From Planctomycetota bacterium (lineage in GTDB: Bacteria; Planctomycetota; SBBH01; JAHFOU01), in assembly GCA_023261525.1 (NCBI GenBank), contig JAHFOU010000011.1, positions 3,273 to 17,489 of the forward strand: a stretch of 14,217 bases of DNA. The letters run 5' to 3'. Below are positions 1-6,035 of the stretch, in pieces. A program made the position numbers and the translations under genes. The notes under the pieces were generated by a model. It was not told the origin of the DNA. It did not search any database and was given only the letters and a program-made list of their open reading frames with translations. Position 1 is the stretch's first letter. Each line of letters begins with the position of its first letter.

Positions 1-2476
1 GGTTCCACTGGAAGGTGAGGAGGTACCAGCGGTGGGCGTGCCAGAAGTTGGGCTGGCCGGAGACGGGCCCCCCGATGATGGGACCGAAGACGTGTCCGTA
101 TTCGTGGTTGTCGTCCGCGGAGCTGCGGGTGTTCTCCACGACGAATCCCCAGCTGCGGGTCTTCAGGTTCCCGCCGAGGGCGGCGGCACCCACGTTGAAG
201 GCTTGGGACAGGTTGAGGGCGTTGAGGTCCGAGACCGGGTCCGTGGTGACGTGGCACAGGCTGAGCATCAGGGGCTGGACGCCGGACGTCTGCTCCCAGC
301 CGTCGGGGAAGGGCTTGTACCAGAAGGAGCCGATCCCCTGCAGGCCGTCCCCGAGGTTGGCCTGGGACAGGTATCCCGGGGTCCGGTTGGACTCGCAATA
401 GCATCCGTCCGGGTAGAGCATGTTCAGGAGGGCGGTGTTGAACATCACCCCGTTGCCCATCAGGGAGCCGGAGGGGCTTCCCTGCGCCGCGTCCAGGCGG
501 CAGGTCGGGCTTCCCGCCGCCATCGTGGCGTCGTACGAGTTGTCCCAGGAGGCCAGGAAGGTCAGCCCGGGCATCGCGGCGGGGGCCGCGTCCAGCTCCA
601 CCGTGGCCAGCTCCAGGTGGCCGTCATACCCCGCCGGGGGAGGGCAGGGCTGGGGCCCGGGCCAGCGGGGCTCCGGATAGGTCTGGAGGGAGAACCCCCG
701 TCCTGAGGGGGAGAAGCGGTGCCCGTAGGTCCTGTCGTTGGAGGCGCTCTCCTCGATGAAGCCCGGGTCCCCGTACTGGCGGGGCAGGGTCTCGTCCCCC
801 GCGACCTGGGGATCGCCCAGGTTCCCGGCGCAGAATTCCGACTGGGTCGTGAGCCTCAGCTGCTGGAAGGCGGTCTCCATCGTCACGGTGCGCTCGGCCA
901 GGGTCCGGCCCCGGGCGTCGAGGAGCCGGCCGCAGGAGGCCAGCGCCTTGTAGGGGGAGGGGCTCAGCGAGAATTCCGCGGAGTAGACCTGGAGGTCGCT
1001 CTTGTCGACGCGCTTGAAGAAGCTCTCCCCGGGATTGAACTTGTTGAGGTCGCTGTTGGGGTTGGCATTGGCCCTCAGGATGTCCAGGGCGGTGCGGCTC
1101 CAGGTGACGGCGCCGGCCTGGGGGAAGTCCTTCCAGGAGTTCGGGGCGGGGGCGTAGAGCTTGAGCTCCAGGAAGCGGTTGAACTCGTCCCAGCTGTCGA
1201 AGGACGCGGTCTGGTCCCACTCCGGGTAGTCGGTGGCCCAGGTCGGGAACCCCGTGTGGGCCTGGAGGGCGGACACGATGCCCGTGACGTCGCCGGCGGA
1301 CAGCACCCGCTTGTGGAAGACCCCCAGGTAGCCGGTGTCCAGGCCCATGGGGCCGTTGACGGTCATGGTCGACGCGCCGTCGTAGTCGTCCAGGTAGACG
1401 CCGGCCAGCCCGGTGAGGAGGGCCCTCAGCACGGGCGCGCGCGTCCGGGCCCAGTTCAGGTTCACGGGGGCGCGTCCCACGATGCATCCGGAGGCATCCC
1501 GCTCGAAATCCGGCGCGTAGGAGTTCGTGTAGGCGTTGAAGGGGCGCCTGCCCGTCCACAGCCTGCCGATCCCCCCCGATCCGCTGGTTCCGGGATCGAT
1601 GGTCCCGCGGTTCGCCGGCGTGTCCCGGCGGCCCACCTTGATCTCGGCCCAGGCGTTCGCGGTCTGCCCTCCGAAGAAGCCGGACGTGGGGATGGCCCAG
1701 CTCGGGTCGATGTTCGGCTTGATGACCTTCTTGTCCACCCAGGCGCGGAAGACCAGGTAGGGTTGGAGGGCCAGGGTCTTGGCCGGGCTCCATCCCAGCG
1801 TCCGGGCCGCCTGGTCCAGTCCGGTCCAGCCTCCCGCCGGGCGGGCGGTCACGAGGGCCTCGGCGTCGGCCCGGGCCAGGGGGGCCCCGATCTCCTGGGC
1901 CAGGTTGCCCAGGATGCGCTTGAGGACGGTGTCGTACGTCCCCGCGTGCTCCCCGTCCGAACCCAGGTCCCCTCCGTTGACGAAGATCCCCTCCTCGGCC
2001 TGGAGCTTGAGGGCGTACTGGTTCCCGTCGAGGACCAGGTCTCCGGAGAGGCGCCCGGAATACCCTCGCTGACGGCCGTTCACGGCCTGGAGGGCGGGGA
2101 GGCCGGCGCCGTCCTTCACGAAGAAGCTCGGCCGTTGGGCGTCCCGCGCGGGGCAGTCGTCCACGTTCAGGAGGGCAGGCTGGAGGATCTGGTCGGCGGT
2201 CTCCACCCCGGGGTTCAGGATCCCGTCCCCGTTCCAGTCCTCCCCGCCGTAGGCGTTCGAGGAAAGGGAGAGGTCCTGGCCGAGGCCCATGCGGGCCAGG
2301 GCGTCCTCCAGGCCGCTGCGCGCCAGGAGCAGGGCCTTGCAGTCGTTCGTCCGCTGCTGGGAGGCCTTGCGCTCCAGCTGGGCCATGACGACGAAGGCCG
2401 TGCCCAGCATCATCAGGACCCCCAGGATCCCGACGATGATGAGGAGGACCAGGCCGGATCGGGCGCGGCGGATCAT
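1..2476 (-). CDS. Large GspK/PilX-like minor pseudopilin, C-terminus beyond window
   Basis: The frame is open from ATG at 2476 to the left edge (825 codons, no stop), so the 3' end is missing. The N-terminus is a short basic stretch (MIRRARSG) followed by a hydrophobic helix at residues 9-33, as in prepilin-type leaders with Gly before the cleavage point. The position-5 Glu of major pilins is absent, as in GspK. Next comes a polar helix with the motif ARSGLEDAL (52-60), typical of GspK/PilX. Residues 160-245 and the NLNWARTRAPVLRALL stretch (339-354) resemble the GspK helical core and its 'NVNTA..VL' segment. Residues 80-92 (DWNGDGILNPGVE) look like a calcium-binding loop. GspK is usually about 300-350 residues, so this protein carries at least 450 extra residues. 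These are rich in Trp, Tyr and Asn, contain several Cys, and I do not recognise them. It would sit at the tip of a type II secretion pseudopilus or type IV pilus. Pilin-like membership is fairly secure; the exact subfamily is inference. Confidence 0.72.
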   Translation of the reverse strand, partial: MIRRARSGLVLLIIVGILGVLMMLGTAFVVMAQLERKASQQRTNDCKALLLARSGLEDALARMGLGQDLSLSSNAYGGEDWNGDGILNPGVETADQILQPALLNVDDCPARDAQRPSFFVKDGAGLPALQAVNGRQRGYSGRLSGDLVLDGNQYALKLQAEEGIFVNGGDLGSDGEHAGTYDTVLKRILGNLAQEIGAPLARADAEALVTARPAGGWTGLDQAARTLGWSPAKTLALQPYLVFRAWVDKKVIKPNIDPSWAIPTSGFFGGQTANAWAEIKVGRRDTPANRGTIDPGTSGSGGIGRLWTGRRPFNAYTNSYAPDFERDASGCIVGRAPVNLNWARTRAPVLRALLTGLAGVYLDDYDGASTMTVNGPMGLDTGYLGVFHKRVLSAGDVTGIVSALQAHTGFPTWATDYPEWDQTASFDSWDEFNRFLELKLYAPAPNSWKDFPQAGAVTWSRTALDILRANANPNSDLNKFNPGESFFKRVDKSDLQVYSAEFSLSPSPYKALASCGRLLDARGRTLAERTVTMETAFQQLRLTTQSEFCAGNLGDPQVAGDETLPRQYGDPGFIEESASNDRTYGHRFSPSGRGFSLQTYPEPRWPGPQPCPPPAGYDGHLELATVELDAAPAAMPGLTFLASWDNSYDATMAAGSPTCRLDAAQGSPSGSLMGNGVMFNTALLNMLYPDGCYCESNRTPGYLSQANLGDGLQGIGSFWYKPFPDGWEQTSGVQPLMLSLCHVTTDPVSDLNALNLSQAFNVGAAALGGNLKTRSWGFVVENTRSSADDNHEYGHVFGPIIGGPVSGQPNFWHAHRWYLLTFQWN

Positions 2477-2482
2477 GAGGGC

Positions 2483-2488
2483 ATTATC
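2483..2488 (-). promoter_or_regulatory. Putative -10 element of the pseudopilin gene (leaderless start)
   Basis: Read on the minus strand, GATAAT matches the sigma-70 -10 consensus at five of six positions. It ends 6 nt before the ATG at 2476, so transcription starting 7 nt downstream would begin on or next to the A of the start codon. No Shine-Dalgarno lies between. No convincing -35 is visible. A second candidate (TATAGG, about 2504-2509) lies further upstream and would give a leader of roughly 30 nt. Confidence 0.4.
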
Positions 2489-2586
2489 CCGGGGAGCGAT
2501 CATGTTCCTATACGCGGGACTTCTCATGGAAGTAACCGATTTTCTCCGGAACCACCCCTCCCCTCGCGGCGCTTCGGGGCATTTCG

Positions 2587-2592
2587 TACACT
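2587..2592 (+). promoter_or_regulatory. Putative -10 element of the permease gene (leaderless start)
   Basis: TACACT ends 7 nt before the ATG at 2600, with only a C-rich spacer (GCCCCCG) between and no Shine-Dalgarno. The match to TATAAT is four of six and the -35 region is poor, so this call rests mainly on the same spacing seen at other first genes in the window. It lies in the 123-bp gap between the divergent pseudopilin and permease genes. Confidence 0.33.
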
Positions 2593-2599
2593 GCCCCCG

Positions 2600-4117
2600 A
2601 TGACGTCCGCCACGTCCAATCCCTCCACCCGCTGGTGGGCCCCCGGCGACCTCAACGCCTTCTTCGGGCTCATCACGGACAACATGACCCAGCTCGTCCT
2701 CTGCGTGGGGCTCCTGGCGGGCTTCGGGATGCCGGCCGACTTCATCCTGACCCGCATGATCCCCGGCACCGCCCTCGGCGTCCTGGTGGGCGACCTCCTC
2801 TACGCCTGGATGGGGGCCAGGGCCTCCCGCCGGCTCGGCCGGCCCGTCACGGCCATGCCCCTGGGCATCGACACGCCCTCCCTCTTCGCCGTCTGCCTCA
2901 TGATCCTGGGGCCCCTGTTCAAGCACTATGCGGAGACGATGTCCGTGGAAGCCGCCGCGGAGCGGGCCTGGCATGCCGGCATGGCCCTGATGGTGATGTC
3001 CGGGGTCTTCAAGCTGGCCCTGGCGCCCTTCGGGAACGCCGTGCGCCGCCTTCTGCCGCGGGCCGCCCTGCTCGGGCCCCTGGCCGGGGTGGCCGTCTGC
3101 CTGATCGCCTTCATGCCCCTGCTCGAGGTCTTCGACCACCCGGTGGCCGGCCTCTTGGCCCTGGGCATCGTCCTGGCCACGCTGGTGGCGGGCTGGAGGG
3201 CGCCGCTCGGGATTCCCGGGGCCCTCCTGGCCGTGGCGGCGGGCACCGTCGTCTACTACGCCGGAGGGCCCGCGCTTCCGCATTTCTCCGGCCTGGCCTT
3301 CACGCCGCCCCTTCCCTCGCTGGGCTTCCTCGACGGCTTTCGCGACGCCCTGCCCCTGCTCCCCATCGCCCTGCCCTTCGCCCTGCTGACCGTGGTGGGC
3401 GGGATCGACTGCGTGGAAAGCGCGGCCGCCGCGGGGGACGAGTTCGACACCCGGGCCGTCCTCGGCGTGGAGGGCCTGGCCACCCTGGCCGCCGGGCTCT
3501 GCGGGGGCGTGATCCAGACCACGCCCTACATCGGGCACCCGGCCTACAAGAGGATGGGGGGGCGCTCGGGCTATGCGCTGGCCACCGCCCTCTTCATCGG
3601 CCTCGGCGGCGCCTTCGGGATCCTGGGCTTCTGCACGGACCTTCTCCCCAAGGTGGCCCTGGTGCCCATCCTCTGCTTCGTGGGCCTGGAGATCACGGCC
3701 CAGGCCTTCCGCGCCTCGCCGCCGCGGCATGCCCCGGCGGTGGCCCTGGCCTTCCTGCCCTGCGTGGCCTACCTCCTGCCCATCGCGGGTGCTCCGGTGA
3801 AGCCGGCCCTGGGCCTGCTGGGCAACCCCGGCTTCTTCCTCAGCGGCCTGCTCTGGGCCGCCTCCGTCTGCTGGATGATCGACCGGGAGGCCTGGAAGGC
3901 CGCCGGGGCCCTGGTCCTGGCCGGGCTCCTGAGCCTGTTCGGCGTGATCCATTCCCCCCATCCCTTCGGCGCCCTCTTCTGGCCCTGGGATCCGGCACGG
4001 GGCCTGGCCGCCCATCCCGAGGTGGGGGCGGTGGCGGCGGGGTACGGTGCGGCGGCGGTGGCGGTGCTTCTGCTTGCGGCGTCCGGCGGCACCCGCCGGG
4101 CCGAGGAGGTCACATGA
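2600..4117 (+). CDS. NCS2-type (xanthine/uracil/AzgA-like) permease
   Basis: A 505-residue polytopic membrane protein with about 12-14 hydrophobic segments. Features expected of the NCS2 nucleobase transporter family are visible: the N-terminal NAFFGLITDNMTQLV stretch, a broken helix with MPLGIDTPSLF (86-96), an acidic residue in the TM8-like segment (GGIDCVESAAAAGDEFDTR, E273), and a TM10-like segment CGGVIQTTPYIGHPAYKRMGGRSGY (301-325), with Q306 where family members carry the substrate-binding Gln/Glu. The overall look is closest to AzgA-type members, but the substrate cannot be read from sequence. The open frame extends far upstream to about 719, but that part is antisense to the pseudopilin gene. 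ATG 2600 is chosen because family-like sequence begins right after it and a -10-like box precedes it. The stop overlaps the next gene's start (ATGA). Confidence 0.8.
   Translation: MTSATSNPSTRWWAPGDLNAFFGLITDNMTQLVLCVGLLAGFGMPADFILTRMIPGTALGVLVGDLLYAWMGARASRRLGRPVTAMPLGIDTPSLFAVCLMILGPLFKHYAETMSVEAAAERAWHAGMALMVMSGVFKLALAPFGNAVRRLLPRAALLGPLAGVAVCLIAFMPLLEVFDHPVAGLLALGIVLATLVAGWRAPLGIPGALLAVAAGTVVYYAGGPALPHFSGLAFTPPLPSLGFLDGFRDALPLLPIALPFALLTVVGGIDCVESAAAAGDEFDTRAVLGVEGLATLAAGLCGGVIQTTPYIGHPAYKRMGGRSGYALATALFIGLGGAFGILGFCTDLLPKVALVPILCFVGLEITAQAFRASPPRHAPAVALAFLPCVAYLLPIAGAPVKPALGLLGNPGFFLSGLLWAASVCWMIDREAWKAAGALVLAGLLSLFGVIHSPHPFGALFWPWDPARGLAAHPEVGAVAAGYGAAAVAVLLLAASGGTRRAEEVT
4104..4110 (+). 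promoter_or_regulatory. Shine-Dalgarno of the BamE-like lipoprotein gene
   Basis: AGGAGGT lies 3 nt before the ATG at 4114, inside the end of the permease gene. It fixes the start that overlaps the permease stop codon and supports translation coupled to the permease. Confidence 0.6.
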
Positions 4118-4881
4118 GACGGACCGGAATCCTGTTCTGCCTGGCCCCCGTCCTGGCCGGTTGCGGGGGGCCCCAGGCGCCCTCCCCCGGGCCGCTTCCC
4201 GTCGGGGAGGTGAAGCTGGGCATGAATGTCCAGGAGGTCGCCTCCGCCCTGGGACCCCCGGAGCGCACCGCCACCACCCGGGTGGGGGACAGCCAGCTCG
4301 AGCTGGCCTGGACCTACAAGAGCCGCCACCATGTCCTCCTCAAGGATGCTTCCGGGGACCTGGACTTTCCGGCGGGCTGTGTCCTGGTCTTCGGCGGCGA
4401 CCCCGCCCGCCTCACCGGCGTGACGGGGCTGGGCATCCCCGAATCCCGCCCCCGGCCGCCTGTACTCCCCGCCGGGGACCCGGTCCCGACCCCTGCCCCG
4501 GCTCCGCCCGCCGCGGCGACGTCGGCGCCTTCCGATCCCCGGGTCCTCGTTTCGGCCCTGATGGGGCGCCCGGCGGAGGAGCTTCAGCCCCTGGTGGAGG
4601 CCGTGATGCTGCGCTTTCCGGACTGCCTGCCCACCCTGGTGGAGTCCCTTTCGGGGCCGGACCAGCCCCTGCCCGCCTCCCTCCGCCTCTTCGTCCCGGC
4701 CCTTCCCGGCCAGCCGCCGGACCGCATGCGCCGCGTGCGCCCGGCCAGCCGCGCCGCCCTGGTCCTGGCCCTGCTCAACCAGGGCACGGGGGAGCATTTC
4801 GGGGTCCTGGAGAAGCCCGAGGACCTGCCCGCCCTGGCGGCCCAGTGGAAGGCCTGGCTGGCCGCCCGCCCGGCGCGCTAG
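4114..4881 (+). CDS. SmpA/BamE-like outer-membrane lipoprotein
   Basis: 255 residues. A short lipoprotein signal ends in the lipobox LAGC (14-17), so Cys17 should be lipidated after signal peptidase II cleavage. Residues 30-107 contain VKLGMNVQEVASALGPPERT, the pattern of the SmpA/OmlA/BamE fold (GMxxxxVxxxLGxP), followed by a W-x-Y strand (WTYKSRHHVLL) and a hydrophobic LVFGGD strand, as in that fold. A Pro/Ala-rich linker (112-140) leads to a mostly helical C-terminal region (141-255) that I do not recognise, ending in a Trp/Ala-rich helix. True BamE is about 110 residues, so this is a longer relative and not necessarily part of the BAM complex. The start overlaps the permease stop by ATGA, so the two are probably one operon. 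The lipoprotein call is strong; the BamE-like fold is inference from the motif. Confidence 0.72.
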   Translation: MRRTGILFCLAPVLAGCGGPQAPSPGPLPVGEVKLGMNVQEVASALGPPERTATTRVGDSQLELAWTYKSRHHVLLKDASGDLDFPAGCVLVFGGDPARLTGVTGLGIPESRPRPPVLPAGDPVPTPAPAPPAAATSAPSDPRVLVSALMGRPAEELQPLVEAVMLRFPDCLPTLVESLSGPDQPLPASLRLFVPALPGQPPDRMRRVRPASRAALVLALLNQGTGEHFGVLEKPEDLPALAAQWKAWLAARPAR

Positions 4882-4885
4882 AAAA

Positions 4886-4906
4886 CCGGCTTCGGAGCGA
4901 AGCCGG
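4886..4906. terminator. GC-rich hairpin after the lipoprotein gene
   Basis: A perfect 8-bp inverted repeat (CCGGCTTC / GAAGCCGG) with a 5-nt loop begins 4 nt after the lipoprotein stop codon. There is no T-tract on the plus-strand side. An AAAA run precedes it, which would read as TTTT downstream on the minus strand, although no minus-strand gene ends here. It may act as a terminator or mRNA 3' stabiliser for the permease operon, and it occupies the -35 region of the following protease gene. Confidence 0.45.
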
Positions 4907-4911
4907 CAGGC

Positions 4912-4917
4912 TATGCT
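4912..4917 (+). promoter_or_regulatory. Putative -10 element of the S1C protease gene
   Basis: TATGCT (four of six matches to TATAAT) ends 14 nt before the ATG at 4932. A start 7 nt downstream would give a leader of about 8 nt with no usable Shine-Dalgarno. No good -35 is visible, and that region is taken up by the hairpin at 4886-4906. Read-through from the permease operon is the alternative. Confidence 0.35.
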
Positions 4918-4931
4918 TGCGTCCTAGAAGC

Positions 4932-6035
4932 ATGCGCCTGCATCGCCTCATCTCCTGGGCAGGGATCCTTGCGGCGGCGACCACGCTCGCCGAGCCGCCG
5001 GCGATCTCCCCGGAGGAGCGCATCCTTCGCGAGGCCGAGTCCTTCCAGGAGCAGATCGTCCGCGTGGTCTCCACGGTGCGCCCCTCCTCGGTCACCATCT
5101 TCAACCTGGTCAAGCAGGGAAACGCCCTGGTGGCCCGCAGCGGGGGCTCGGGGGTCATCCTCAGCACGGACGGCCATGTCCTGACCAACGAGCATGTCAT
5201 CAAGGACGCCGCCAAGCTGGAGGTGGCCATGCTGGACGGCCGCAAGGTCACGGCCACGGTCGAGGGTCATGTGCCGGAGTACGACATCGCCCTGCTCCAG
5301 CTGAGGGACGACAAGGGCAAGCCCCTGACCGGGCTCAAGGCCGCCGCCCTGGGCAACACCACCGGGATGAAGTCCGGGGACTGGGTCATCGCCACGGGCA
5401 ACCCTTTCTTCCTGGGCGCCTCCGGGCGCGCCGTGGTCACCCTGGGCGTGGTCTCGGGCCTGAACCGCATCGTCCCGGGGGAGTTCTTCTACGGCAACTG
5501 CCTCCAGCACGACGCCGAGATCAACCCGGGAAACTCCGGAGGCCCCCTCTGGGACGACCAGGGGCGCCTGGTGGGGATCAACGGGAAGATCTCGAGCCGC
5601 GGGGGCGGCTCTGTGGGCCCCTCCAGCTCCGGGGTGGGGTTCACCATCCCCGTGGAGCAGGTCCAGAACTACTACAAGCAGATGCTCCTGGGGGCCGCCG
5701 GGGGGATCCAGCCCGGGGACCTGGGCATCACGGTGGAGACCGTCCGGGACGACAAGGGCAAGGAGATCGGCGCGAAGATCACCGAGGTCCGCGCCGGCTC
5801 CCCCGCGGCGACCGGCAAGAGCCCCCTGCAGGTGGGCGACGTGATCGAATGCGTCTCCCTCAAGTTCCAGTCCACCACCATCCGCAATGCGACGGACTAC
5901 ACCAACCTCCTTTCCCTGTGGCCTGTGGGGACCAAGCTGGACAGCATCCAGGTGCGCCGGGAGAAGGCCCTGCGGGTCCTGACCGGCTTCGTGCTCGCCG
6001 CGGCGAGCAAGGAGACCAAGGAGGCCAAGAAGTGA
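4932..6035 (+). CDS. Exported S1C (HtrA/DegP-like) serine protease with PDZ domain
   Basis: 367 residues. An N-terminal signal peptide (about 1-20, basic start then a hydrophobic Ala-rich core ending TTLA) sends it to the periplasm or envelope. The trypsin-like domain spans about 40-250 with a complete catalytic triad: His88 in TNEHVI, Asp118 in EYDIALLQL, and Ser202 in NPGNSGGP. The oxyanion-hole segment and the GVGFTIP strand after it are typical of HtrA proteins. Residues about 258-350 form a single PDZ-like domain (LGITVETV, then AGSPA, LQVGDVI), expected to bind exposed C-termini and position substrates. The tail is Lys-rich (KETKEAKK). Such enzymes degrade misfolded exported proteins or act in regulated cleavage cascades. 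The stop overlaps the GTG start of the next gene, so the two are one unit. Specific orthology to DegP, DegQ or DegS cannot be assigned; a single PDZ is more like DegS or smaller HtrA types. Confidence 0.9.
   Translation: MRLHRLISWAGILAAATTLAEPPAISPEERILREAESFQEQIVRVVSTVRPSSVTIFNLVKQGNALVARSGGSGVILSTDGHVLTNEHVIKDAAKLEVAMLDGRKVTATVEGHVPEYDIALLQLRDDKGKPLTGLKAAALGNTTGMKSGDWVIATGNPFFLGASGRAVVTLGVVSGLNRIVPGEFFYGNCLQHDAEINPGNSGGPLWDDQGRLVGINGKISSRGGGSVGPSSSGVGFTIPVEQVQNYYKQMLLGAAGGIQPGDLGITVETVRDDKGKEIGAKITEVRAGSPAATGKSPLQVGDVIECVSLKFQSTTIRNATDYTNLLSLWPVGTKLDSIQVRREKALRVLTGFVLAAASKETKEAKK
6018..6024 (+). promoter_or_regulatory. Shine-Dalgarno of the pseudoprotease gene
   Basis: AAGGAGG lies 7 nt before the GTG at 6032 and within the last codons of the protease gene. 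It settles the start as GTG 6032, which is followed at once by a signal peptide. Confidence 0.65.

Noticed and set aside
624..1793. A 389-codon minus-strand open frame overlapping the pseudopilin gene in another frame
   Set aside because: The product is Arg/Pro/Gly rich and without structure. The competing frame encodes a balanced protein with a membrane helix and no stop over 825 codons.
719..2599. Upstream extension of the permease frame, giving an 1132-residue protein
   Set aside because: This stretch is antisense to the pseudopilin coding frame and has no membrane or family-like sequence. Permease-like sequence starts at 2600.
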